Assembly: GCF_001280565.1 (NCBI RefSeq)
Contig: NZ_LGRO01000001.1
Span: forward strand, 992,001 to 1,056,000
Origin: Sulfobacillus thermosulfidooxidans
Lineage (GTDB): Bacteria; Bacillota; Sulfobacillia; Sulfobacillales; Sulfobacillaceae
DNA: 64,000 bases
Direction: 5' to 3'
The translations under genes and the position numbers were made by a program. The notes below the pieces were generated by a model. It saw only the letters and a list, made by a program, of their open reading frames with translations, was not told the origin of the DNA and made no database searches. Below are positions 46,117-53,980 of this stretch, in pieces (positions within the stretch are counted from its first letter, which is position 1; every line of letters starts with the position of its first letter).

Positions 46117-46696
46117 ACCCAAACCTCCCTCACGACCCGTCAAAATTCCTGATTTATATGGGCACTTTCATGAATTTTCTCCCCAGAACATTCGCTTTCG
46201 TCCTGCGGCATACGGTGTTCTTGTTCACGATCAGCAGATTTTGTTGTCCCTATCCCGCTTCAGTGGAAAATGGGATTTGCCGGGTGGAGGCATTGAACCA
46301 TGGGAATCGTTAGAGACCGGACTCACACGCGAGTTCTTTGAAGAAACGGGTCTTATGGTGCATGTTCAACAGTTTCTCGGCCTGCGAGAAAGTTTTATTG
46401 CATTTTTTCATTACCCGTTTCATTCCCTGCGTTTTTATTATCAGGTAGAGAAAAATGCTGCTTCGCCGTCTCAGGAATTGAAACCAGAACCCCATGAGCT
46501 GTTAGATTTGAAATGGTGGCCTCTTGACCAAATTCCTCTGAGTCAAATGAATACGGATGATATCAGTATTATCCAACACTATCTTCAAGGGCAAAATCCT
46601 GGCGGACTGGGGAAGAACGGGATCGCGGAGCATGGTGAAATTGTTCCGCGCTGTCAAAACGGAAATGGTGACCCCGAAACAAATGAACAAAATTAA
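46109..46696 (+). CDS. Nudix hydrolase
   Basis: 195 residues from ATG 46109 (AGGAG nine bases upstream), overlapping the glcF stop. The Nudix box is complete: GGGIEPWESLETGLTREFFE followed by ETGL, matching GX5EX7REUXEEXGU. Before it lie AYGVLVHDQQILLSLSRFSG and the WDLPGG entry. Nudix enzymes hydrolyse nucleoside diphosphate derivatives such as ADP-ribose or damaged nucleotides; the substrate is not evident. The C-terminal 30 residues (polar, Gly/Asn-rich) are likely disordered. Confidence 0.9.
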   Translation: MPRPKPPSRPVKIPDLYGHFHEFSPQNIRFRPAAYGVLVHDQQILLSLSRFSGKWDLPGGGIEPWESLETGLTREFFEETGLMVHVQQFLGLRESFIAFFHYPFHSLRFYYQVEKNAASPSQELKPEPHELLDLKWWPLDQIPLSQMNTDDISIIQHYLQGQNPGGLGKNGIAEHGEIVPRCQNGNGDPETNEQN

Positions 46697-46702
46697 AAAA
46701 GC

Positions 46703-46939
46703 CTAGGTATTTGGCGATTTGGCGATGAGTTCCATCTGCCACACAATCGGGCGATCGACGAAAACGAAAAATGGTGTGCTGGGGGAATCGAATTCTTCAG
46801 TTGACTGAGGACAGATTCTATTCCAAACTATCTCGCCTAATTGTGAATCAAGAAAGTAGATAGTAAAGCGGTTAAACCAATCATTGTACCTGGTGAAAAA
46901 CTCTTGAGGATGTTCCTGAAGGGCAAACGGGATTTCCAA
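46703..46939 (-). CDS. Hypothetical short protein, 78 aa (doubtful)
   Basis: A short frame with a TTG start at 46939 and no clear ribosome site. The composition is protein-like (aromatic-rich, EIPFALQEHPQEFFTRYNDW near the start, VDRPIVWQMELIAKS near the end), which is why it is listed. It borders the decayed tnpB on one side and ends seven bases from the convergent Nudix stop. It may be the end of a gene broken by the insertion. I do not recognise it. Confidence 0.3.
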   Translation of the reverse strand: MEIPFALQEHPQEFFTRYNDWFNRFTIYFLDSQLGEIVWNRICPQSTEEFDSPSTPFFVFVDRPIVWQMELIAKSPNT

Positions 46940-46949
46940 ACTTCTAGAA

Positions 46950-47902
46950 AATCAAGAATGACAGTCTATTTTCCAAAGAAGAATAACAGCCCCTGAACAG
47001 ACGGGCGCCATATTATCACAGTCCCTATCGTCGTAGGGATGAAATTAAAAGAATTTGGTTATATTCCCCTTGGTGTAACAGTGACGGGGGGCATTATATC
47101 GCAAAAATCTGATCGATAGGATGTTCGTGTGACAATAAACATACGAGAATCTTTGTCCCCTCTGCCACCGAAACGTCTTGACACCGGGATAGACTGAGGA
47201 CGCAAAAAATTTTGCCATTAGTGATGTGAACACAACTTCCGCTGTTCACAAATGTGAGAAGAAGCTAAAGGGCGAGCAGCGTGCTTTAGCGGGAAAGCTT
47301 GCATATCAACAGAAATGAGGTGAACATCCTGCTACTAAGTGCGGAAGGAACATTGACAAAAACGTGCTGAGAGGACAAAAATTCTACGGTCGCTTAGCCA
47401 ATATGAAACGTAACGTGCTTTTGTGGTGAGCGAATTGGCGAAAATCAAGTCGGCCTTTATCACTATCAAAAACCTCAATATTAAGGGCATGGTGACCACT
47501 CGCGTTTGAGGAGATTGATTGCGAATCAAGGAGTCTAAAGACTTTGGGCCAAAACATAAAAACATCCATGCACAACCCAGCCTGAAGTGGGGGCAAGACT
47601 CCGGGTTCTTTCCTTCCCGCAAATTGTGTTGTTGCTGTGAGCTGAAGAAAGTGTAGCTCTCGCTGGCGGAAAGGATATTTTCCTGTGAATCCTATAGATT
47701 GGCTATAGACGGTGATTTCAATGCCGCCATCTCGAACAAGCGAAAGAATGTCTCGCCCTCAGCTAGCAAGCTAGTGTATGGGACCTGCCTTGGGATTACG
47801 CCTGCGGAATGTCGCATCGACCCGAGGAGTGAGCTTTTTGCGAGGCGGGACACAGTGAAACAGACAAACTCTAGCACCAGATATATACGTCTATGTTTTT
47901 AG
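46950..47902 (+). pseudogene. tnpB: Decayed tnpB (IS605 OrfB-type, RuvC nuclease)
   Basis: No long frame survives, but piecing frames together gives a recognisable TnpB. In order: TDGRHIITVPIVVGMKLKEF with GYIPLGV (about 46990-47080), TGID with the first RuvC Asp (47183-47194) followed by an in-frame stop, KNFAISDVN after a frameshift, CEKKLKGEQRALAGKL, the RuvC-II region NLNIKGM (47471-47491), the zinc-knuckle-like FFPSRKLCCCCEL (about 47604-47642) and DGDFNAAIS with the last RuvC Asp (47708-47734). At least four stops or shifts interrupt it. The N-terminal 80-100 residues are missing. No tnpA is seen; the element is dead. Confidence 0.8.
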
Positions 47903-47915
47903 TAGCAGCGGCTAA

Positions 47916-48668
47916 ATGTCAACAACATCACAGGGCAATCGAATTAAATCGCCTCGATCAGAATTCAAAGGCGAAACATCAAAATATCATTGGAATTTAC
48001 AAGTTTTATTACGAGAAGCGATCTTTGGGGTCAATGACGGGCTGGTTGCGACAATCGGCTTGGTCTCGGGTGAAGCCTTGTCGCATCAATCGCATGGTTC
48101 GATCCTGATTGCCGGTCTCTCATCGGTGGGCGCTGCCATGGTCTCGATGAGTGTCGGTTCCTATCTGGCTACAGTATCTCAAAATGACTGGGTTCGCCAG
48201 CAAATCAAAGAGCAACAGGCGGATATCCAGAATCACCCGCACCAGGAGGCTCAGGAGGTTACGGAACTGTTAGAAGACATCGGGATTCCTGACCGTTCTA
48301 TCGCACAAATTCGCAAGGATATCATTTCAAGCCGGCCGCGGTGGTTAAAATTTATGGTGCGAGAGGCTTTAGGGGTTCATCCAAACCATCAAGAAACCCC
48401 ATTAGCCAATGCCGTGACAATGGCTATCGCGGTCATGGTGGGGTCAAGTCCCCCGATTTTACCATTTCTTTTGCCACTACCGACCTTAACCGCTAGAGAT
48501 TTAGCCTGGGCGTTGTCGCTCATGGCGGCATTAACAGTAGGGGCTATAAAAGGCCGTTTAACCGGCAGTTCCATGGTACGGAGCAGTTTGCAATTTGGGA
48601 TATTAGCTTCACTGTCTGCAGCCGTCGGGGCTGGAATCGGGTGGGCATTGGGACTGTTAGGTGCGTAG
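47916..48668 (+). CDS. VIT1/CCC1-family iron/manganese transporter
   Basis: 250 residues with about five membrane segments. The first, REAIFGVNDGLVATIGLVSG, is the family signature; GLSSVGAAMVSMSVGSYLAT follows, then a charged cytoplasmic metal-binding-type region (residues about 95-165, rich in Glu, Gln and His) and C-terminal segments ending GAGIGWALGLLG. VIT1/CCC1 proteins move Fe2+ or Mn2+ across the membrane, relevant to an iron-rich habitat. The ribosome site before ATG 47916 is poor, and the gene starts only 14 bases after the tnpB relic, so its original leader may have been replaced. Confidence 0.85.
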   Translation: MSTTSQGNRIKSPRSEFKGETSKYHWNLQVLLREAIFGVNDGLVATIGLVSGEALSHQSHGSILIAGLSSVGAAMVSMSVGSYLATVSQNDWVRQQIKEQQADIQNHPHQEAQEVTELLEDIGIPDRSIAQIRKDIISSRPRWLKFMVREALGVHPNHQETPLANAVTMAIAVMVGSSPPILPFLLPLPTLTARDLAWALSLMAALTVGAIKGRLTGSSMVRSSLQFGILASLSAAVGAGIGWALGLLGA

Positions 48669-48730
48669 CTTCCCCACTTAAAGCGTGATACCATTACGGT
48701 ATTAACTGAAACAGGGAGGCCTTTACATCT

Positions 48731-49708
48731 ATGTCCAAACCTGATGCCGTCGTGGTGACGGGTGGACTAGGCTACGTGGGACAATCGTTAGCAGCCGTCC
48801 TAAAAGAGCGTGGTCAAATTCCTATTGTTGTTGACTACCGGGATATCCCGAGCCAAGTGCCGGACGTGCCGGTTTTTTATGGATCGATTGGCGATAAACA
48901 AATCTGGAAACAAATTTATGACCAGTACCGCATCCATGTTGTGTACCATTGCGCCGGACTCATTGTCGTGTCGGAATCCGTACAAGAACCCGCACGTTAT
49001 TTTCAAGAAAATCTTGTGGCTCCTCTGGCGATGTTAAACTATCTTCACGATATGGGAGCTGTTCCCGTGATTTTTTCTTCCTCAGCCGCGGTTTATGGAA
49101 CACCAGAAATAGTCCCTATTCCGGAGGAGGCTCCTAAAGTTCCCATTAGTCCTTATGGCGTGAGCAAATGGCAATTTGAAGAAATATTACAGGCTTATGA
49201 TCAAGCGTATGTGCAGCCCTGGGTTGCTCTTCGATATTTTAATGTGGCGGGCAGCGTGAATAATGTAGTCGAATCCCATGTTCCGGAAACGCACTTATTG
49301 CCTCGTATTGCTAATGCTCTCATTCAAGGCGAACAGCCAGAAATTTATGGCACAGACTATCCGACACCGGATGGTACCGCGATCCGTGATTATATTCATA
49401 TGCATGATTTAGTCGAAGCTCATCTTCAGGCTGCGCAATATTTGAAAGATGGCGGATCTTCTACGGCATTTAACGTTGGATCGGGTCACGGCCATTCAGT
49501 CCAGGAAGTTATGGAAGGTTTTGCACGGGTCACGGGATTGCCTGTGAATCCCAAGCGCTTACCGCGAAGGGCTGGAGACCCGCCGGTATTAGTGGCCGAT
49601 ATTAATAAAGCGCGCACGGAACTGTCTTTCGACCCGCAATATTCCCATGATATTGATCGCATGATTCGGGATACATGGTCATTATTTACCGCGGAGGAAC
49701 GCTATTAA
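48731..49708 (+). CDS. galE: UDP-glucose 4-epimerase
   Basis: 325 residues, extended short-chain dehydrogenase fold. VVTGGLGYVGQSLAAVL is the NAD-binding GxxGxxG; FSSSAAVYGTP and SPYGVSKWQFEEIL carry the Ser-Tyr-Lys catalytic residues; YGTDYPTPDGTAIRDYIH is typical of GalE. It interconverts UDP-glucose and UDP-galactose, supplying sugars for the nearby glycosyltransferases. GGGAGG precedes the ATG by about 10 bases. Overlaps the convergent glycosyltransferase by 23 bases. Confidence 0.92.
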   Translation: MSKPDAVVVTGGLGYVGQSLAAVLKERGQIPIVVDYRDIPSQVPDVPVFYGSIGDKQIWKQIYDQYRIHVVYHCAGLIVVSESVQEPARYFQENLVAPLAMLNYLHDMGAVPVIFSSSAAVYGTPEIVPIPEEAPKVPISPYGVSKWQFEEILQAYDQAYVQPWVALRYFNVAGSVNNVVESHVPETHLLPRIANALIQGEQPEIYGTDYPTPDGTAIRDYIHMHDLVEAHLQAAQYLKDGGSSTAFNVGSGHGHSVQEVMEGFARVTGLPVNPKRLPRRAGDPPVLVADINKARTELSFDPQYSHDIDRMIRDTWSLFTAEERY

Positions 49709-50756
49709 TGGCATTGAGCATGATTCTAAAGACATGAGATGCACTAAAGCGCGACAAAATATCGCGTTGAATTTCTTGGGGAGATAGCAGCCATGGCCAT
49801 TCGCGAGCTAATGCTATGCGAATGGCATCGCGAATGGCTGGTATTGATCCAATCGGAACTAATAACCCATTCTTATGGTTTTCGACAATATCTTCAGGAC
49901 CGGTGGGACAATTTGTTGCGACGACAGGTATTCCCTGGGCAAGGCTTTCGACGAGTACCATTGGAAAGCCTTCAAAGTCAGAAGTCAGGACAAGTGCACG
50001 CGGATTGATAAGACGCCAGGGGTTGGACTGCCACCCGTTAAAATAGATGCGGTTGGCAATACCTAATTCGTGGCTCAGTTCTTTCAGCCAGGAAGAATCA
50101 GGACCATCGCCTATCACGTTCAACTGCCACGGTTCACGAATTTGGGCGAGGGCCTCAAATAGCAAGTCCAAACGCTTTTGGTGATTGTTCAATCGTCCCA
50201 CATACAATAATTGACCAGGAACCATGGATCCCGGGGGGAGAGGCTGGAAGTCATATGGTAAAGGATTATGGACGACAAAAATGGGTGCAGATACTGGAAT
50301 AGCTGCGAGTTGGCGCTGAATCCCTTGAGAAATGGCCAAATGTCCATCGGCGAGTCGGAGGCTTGATATATTTGCTAATTTGTCTAGAGAAAAGTGCACC
50401 CATGATAGAATGCGCAGGGGCCGGCGCACTATCTGGCGAGCCCAATAAGCCGCTTCGACAAAGGTAGGATCCGTAACCAATAAGGTATCGACATCACTTT
50501 CTTTAAGCAGGCGCGTTAATGCCATGATGTACAGGGGTAATTTGGCGCGTAACTGCAACCGGCGCCCTGTACCTTGATCAATATTGACATCGCGATAGGA
50601 AATGTTGTGGAGCCACTGTGTGTCAAGAAGACGGCCCATAGCCCATAGTGATAGGGGAAGACGATCAGTTTCAGCCATTTGTGCGACCGTTTTGATGACG
50701 GTCTCCATGCCACCGCGCCCGGACAATCTGCGGGTAACAATGGCCAAGTTTACCAA
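49686..50756 (-). CDS. GT4-family glycosyltransferase
   Basis: 356 residues from a TTG start, GGGAGG seven bases upstream. A full GT-B enzyme: RLSGRGGMETVIKTVAQMAE at the N-terminus, ILSWVHFSLDKLANI, then LLYVGRLNNHQKRLDLLFEA, NVIGDGPD and SDFEGFPMVLVESLAQGIPV with its EX7E acidic pair. The NHQKRLD motif is typical of WaaG/AmsK-type glucosyl- or galactosyltransferases. With galE convergent beside it, a UDP-galactose or UDP-glucose donor is plausible. It lies 70 bases downstream of a membrane-protein gene on the same strand. Confidence 0.9.
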   Translation of the reverse strand: MVNLAIVTRRLSGRGGMETVIKTVAQMAETDRLPLSLWAMGRLLDTQWLHNISYRDVNIDQGTGRRLQLRAKLPLYIMALTRLLKESDVDTLLVTDPTFVEAAYWARQIVRRPLRILSWVHFSLDKLANISSLRLADGHLAISQGIQRQLAAIPVSAPIFVVHNPLPYDFQPLPPGSMVPGQLLYVGRLNNHQKRLDLLFEALAQIREPWQLNVIGDGPDSSWLKELSHELGIANRIYFNGWQSNPWRLINPRALVLTSDFEGFPMVLVESLAQGIPVVATNCPTGPEDIVENHKNGLLVPIGSIPAIRDAIRIALAREWPWLLSPQEIQRDILSRFSASHVFRIMLNAINSVPPR

Positions 50757-50826
50757 GACTTATCCTCCCTGTTCAATAAATGCGAGCTCGTTGTGATTCA
50801 TGGTCAGACAAGCGGGAAAGAACTAT

Positions 50827-51432
50827 TTAAAGACCAGCAATGCGGTTCAAAACCATGATTAACATCCAAATGGTTGCTGAACCACTTAGCACACTAGCAG
50901 CAGAGCGTAGCCAATTGACACCGTATAAGAAATGGACGGCGCGAATGCCTAATACGGCTATAATAAGCCCGATCCCGATGGACAGAAAAGGGACGGGAAT
51001 CCAAGCGGCTACAACGAGGATGACGAGCCAGCCAGAATAGGCAATAGCTTGTTTGCGCAACGTATCGACTTCGTAACGTTTGTGGGCTGTTTCGGTACGG
51101 TTCAGAATCCACACCACAATCCAGGTTAAAGCATAGTAAAACAGAAACATGTCAAATAACGTATTAATCGCAACGCTTAACATAACAAGGAGGTGAAAGC
51201 CAGCAAAAAGCCAAATCCGCAGGGCCGAAATTAAGCCAGCAAGAATGGCATTGCTCCACAACATCCGTTCTGTCCACGGCCCCCGGTCAGACAGTTGCGC
51301 CGGATTGGGAATAAACAGACGCCAATAGTCGACTAAATCATCCCATTCATGGACCGTTTTACGGGGACGATATTGTTTTTCTAACCGTCGACGTCGACTA
51401 TGACTTTTAAATGAAATCGGCTTTTTGGACAT
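50827..51432 (-). CDS. Multi-pass membrane protein of unknown function
   Basis: 201 residues. A basic N-terminal region (SHSRRRRLEKQYRPRK) and WDDLVDYWRLFIPN segment are followed by about five hydrophobic stretches (residues about 60-80, 83-108, 130-150, 152-170 and 182-198). I do not recognise a family. AGGAGC lies before the ATG. It sits upstream of a glycosyltransferase on the same strand and may be co-transcribed, so a link to glycan or envelope metabolism is possible but unproven. Confidence 0.65.
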   Translation of the reverse strand: MSKKPISFKSHSRRRRLEKQYRPRKTVHEWDDLVDYWRLFIPNPAQLSDRGPWTERMLWSNAILAGLISALRIWLFAGFHLLVMLSVAINTLFDMFLFYYALTWIVVWILNRTETAHKRYEVDTLRKQAIAYSGWLVILVVAAWIPVPFLSIGIGLIIAVLGIRAVHFLYGVNWLRSAASVLSGSATIWMLIMVLNRIAGL

Positions 51433-51649
51433 GTTGTGCTCCTTTCATCGCTTGTACTCCGATGAGGCCATGTTAAGAATTTATACGTTCATGATATCAA
51501 AATCCCTTAAGAAATCCTAATTGTGTTCGGTTAAATGAGCAGGTTACTGTCCGGCAAACGAGAATATTCATAGACTTTGAGTTTTCATGGCAACAAGTTC
51601 CTGTTATTATGGGTTTTAAAATATGGACTGATGAATAGGGGGAATATCT

Positions 51650-52555
51650 GTGCCTTTAGCGTATTTCAAACACGAATTTTTACCCTTGGAACAGGCTACA
51701 GTGTCAATCGCAACCCATGCTTTAAATTACGGCACAGGATGTTTTGAAGGTATACGGGCTTATTATAGTGCGGAAGAAGATACATTGTTTATTTTAAAGC
51801 TTCGCGAGCATTTTGAACGGTTTTGGCGTTCGTGCCTGATCATGCGAATCGATCCTGGGCATAGTGTTGAAGAAATGATGCAACGGACAGTGGAATTATT
51901 GCGCCGGCAAGAGTTTCGTCAAGACGTCTATATTCGTCCGTTGGCTTTTAAAGCAGAACCTGTCATTAAAGTAACCCTGGACGGTATTCGCGATGAATTT
52001 GCTATTTTTGCGATGCCCATGGGAGACTATATACCGACGACCGGCATTCACGTCATGGTATCGGCGTGGCGACGGCTTGAAGATAATGCCATTCCTTCTC
52101 GGGCAAAGGTCACCGGATCTTATGTCAATACCGCTCTGGCCGTTACAGATGCTCACCTAGCCGGTTTTGATGATGCTATCTTTTTAACGGAAAACGGACA
52201 TGTTGCCGAAGGCAGTGCCGCGAATTTATTTATGGTTAGAGAGGGCACATTAATTACCCCCGACGTTAGTGAAAACATTTTGGAAGGCATTACGCGGGAA
52301 ACGATTATGCATCTTGCCCACGATTTAGGGTACCCTGTGACGACGCGGGCCATTGATCGTACTGAACTCTATATAGCCGACGAACTCTTTTTAGTCGGAA
52401 CAGGTGCTCAAATTTCGCCGATTACCCAAATCGATCACCGCCAAGTCGGTACCGGTAAAATCGGGCCCATTACCGAGCGGATTCAATCCCACTACAACCA
52501 AGCTGTTCGTGGCCAAATCCCAGAATACCGTCATTGGTTAACTCCCGTCGAATAA
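51650..52555 (+). CDS. ilvE: Branched-chain amino acid aminotransferase
   Basis: 301 residues from GTG 51650, six bases after AGGGGGA. Fold type IV PLP enzyme acting on Leu, Ile and Val and their 2-oxo acids. THALNYGTGCFEGIRAYY near residue 22, the PLP lysine in SRAKVTGSYVNTAL near 155, GFDDAIFLTENGHVAEGSAA near 175 and VGTGAQISPI near 255 are diagnostic. No other ilv genes are adjacent; the next gene is a CoA-binding protein. Confidence 0.94.
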   Translation: MPLAYFKHEFLPLEQATVSIATHALNYGTGCFEGIRAYYSAEEDTLFILKLREHFERFWRSCLIMRIDPGHSVEEMMQRTVELLRRQEFRQDVYIRPLAFKAEPVIKVTLDGIRDEFAIFAMPMGDYIPTTGIHVMVSAWRRLEDNAIPSRAKVTGSYVNTALAVTDAHLAGFDDAIFLTENGHVAEGSAANLFMVREGTLITPDVSENILEGITRETIMHLAHDLGYPVTTRAIDRTELYIADELFLVGTGAQISPITQIDHRQVGTGKIGPITERIQSHYNQAVRGQIPEYRHWLTPVE

Positions 52556-52599
52556 ACGTGTTTATTAATAGGGAACAGGCACAGGAGGGATTGGACCAG

Positions 52600-53001
52600 G
52601 TGGACGATGAACAAATTCGCCAAATCTTACAGCAATATCGCCATGTAGCTATTGTCGGCTTGTCGCCAAAAGAAGATCGCCCAAGCTTTCAAGTGGCGCA
52701 GTTTCTGAAAGACCATGGATATCATATCGTACCCGTTCATCCTCACGCTGAAACCATATTGGGTGAGAAGGTTTATCCACGTCTTGAAGATATTCCTTTT
52801 TCGATTGACATTGTGGACGTGTTCCGACGCCCGGAGGATACTCCTACTGTAGCCGAGAGTGCTGTGCGCATCGGTGCTAAAGTATTGTGGTTACAACTGG
52901 GTATTCAAAATGAAATCGCACGGTCCATTGCTGAAACAGCGGGTCTGCAAGTGGTTGAAGATCGGTGCATGAAGATCGAATATTGTCGTCTTTTGGATTA
53001 A
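52600..53001 (+). CDS. CoA-binding domain protein (YccU-like)
   Basis: 133 residues from GTG 52600, ten bases after AGGAGGG; the frame is open upstream into ilvE but has no better start. It is a single Rossmann-type CoA-binding domain: HVAIVGLSPKEDRPSFQVAQ at the start, GYHIVPVHPHAETILGEKVY, and VDVFRRPEDTPTVAE, the YccU pattern related to the N-terminus of succinyl-CoA ligase alpha. These small proteins bind CoA or acyl-CoA and have no firm role. Probably transcribed with ilvE, 44 bases away. Confidence 0.88.
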   Translation: MDDEQIRQILQQYRHVAIVGLSPKEDRPSFQVAQFLKDHGYHIVPVHPHAETILGEKVYPRLEDIPFSIDIVDVFRRPEDTPTVAESAVRIGAKVLWLQLGIQNEIARSIAETAGLQVVEDRCMKIEYCRLLD

Positions 53002-53046
53002 TCACGTCTGTTTCCCGGCGTTAATAGGAAGGAGGTCGTCAAGGAA

Positions 53047-53112
53047 GTGGAAAACAGGCCTTACCATGAGAAGGAAGCTGTTTTCTACTTCCCGTTTCGC
53101 AAGGCGAAATGA
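53047..53112 (+). CDS. Possible 21-aa leader peptide
   Basis: GTG 53047 lies ten bases after a strong AGGAAGGAGGT, and the frame (VENRPYHEKEAVFYFPFRKA then K) ends at TGA 53110, 13 bases before the next gene. The same DNA contains an imperfect inverted repeat, GGAAGTGGAAAACAG and CTGTTTTCTACTTCC, within the frame. A translated leader that changes folding is possible; a chance ribosome site is the alternative. Confidence 0.3.
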   Translation: MENRPYHEKEAVFYFPFRKAK

Positions 53113-53124
53113 CAGACGATTAAC

Positions 53125-53784
53125 ATGATGGCATTAAGTGAATCGCATCCAACAGTATTACTGGTTAACAATTTACTCGAACGCAATCAAGTGTCTCCGG
53201 TTTTTATTGAATCCTTATCAGATGCTCATGTAATGCAATGGATGTTCGCACCCCAACCCGTGCACAAGTGTTGGCGTTGCATAAAAGTTGAAATTCTGGA
53301 ACAATCTGATACGCATTCTGTACGGATTCGTCTAGATAAAGGGTTGGGCCGCCAAGCCCGATCCTACAATGTTCCACATTCATTCATTATGTATGATCTG
53401 TGGCCTTATATGCAGGTAACGGGTGATTTGACTCGTCTCAAGCGTATTACGGAGGCGGCACAAAAGATCCCTCTTCATTTGTGGTTACAAGTTACCAATG
53501 GCGTTGTGCCCGGGTTTAATCCCTTGACCAGTCCCTATCACCATCAGTTTCACTGGAGTCTCAATGAAAAAGGCCAATTGACACTAGCCGATCCGGTATT
53601 TGATGTGAGTGAAGTGGGAGAACTTCAGCAAGTCACCCTTATTCATGATCTCGTAAAACGGTTGCAAGCTTTGCGAGAATGGCCATGGTACTGGGTTTCA
53701 CTCTCTTGGGGGATTGTCCAGGAACATATTACAGAATCTAATGTTTTTGCTCTCTTGGAACCCATTTTGGATTTATGGAAATAA
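53125..53784 (+). CDS. Hypothetical protein, 219 aa
   Basis: I do not recognise this protein. It is soluble, with no signal or membrane segment, and rich in Trp, His and Leu. A CWRC motif near residue 48 and the stretch SPYHHQFHWSLNEKGQLTLA near residue 138 stand out. The C-terminal half is hydrophobic and may form a compact helical domain ending LLEPILDLWK. ATG 53125 has no good ribosome site of its own; the strong AGGAAGGAGGT 90 bases upstream serves a possible leader peptide, so coupling is conceivable. Confidence 0.6.
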   Translation: MMALSESHPTVLLVNNLLERNQVSPVFIESLSDAHVMQWMFAPQPVHKCWRCIKVEILEQSDTHSVRIRLDKGLGRQARSYNVPHSFIMYDLWPYMQVTGDLTRLKRITEAAQKIPLHLWLQVTNGVVPGFNPLTSPYHHQFHWSLNEKGQLTLADPVFDVSEVGELQQVTLIHDLVKRLQALREWPWYWVSLSWGIVQEHITESNVFALLEPILDLWK

Positions 53785-53980
53785 TGCCATGGAGCGGACA
53801 CATCCGGATCCCTCGCCATCCGTGAAGAGAGACGCGGCGCTCCTTCCGGTCTGAAGACCCATGTTAATCACGAATATCCGGTGGATCATTAGGAAATTTT
53901 TAGCCGGCAAGTAGTGTTTGATTCCACGTTATAATATGTTCAACATTCTCGGGTTAAATTCTGGGTAAAGGGGGATGCGG

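Noticed and set aside
46703-46939. N-terminal part of tnpB
   Set aside because: It lies on the opposite strand and has no TnpB similarity; kept only as a doubtful hypothetical gene.
47335-47622. Minus-strand frames over the tnpB relic
   Set aside because: Open by chance; the plus strand carries the TnpB motifs in order.
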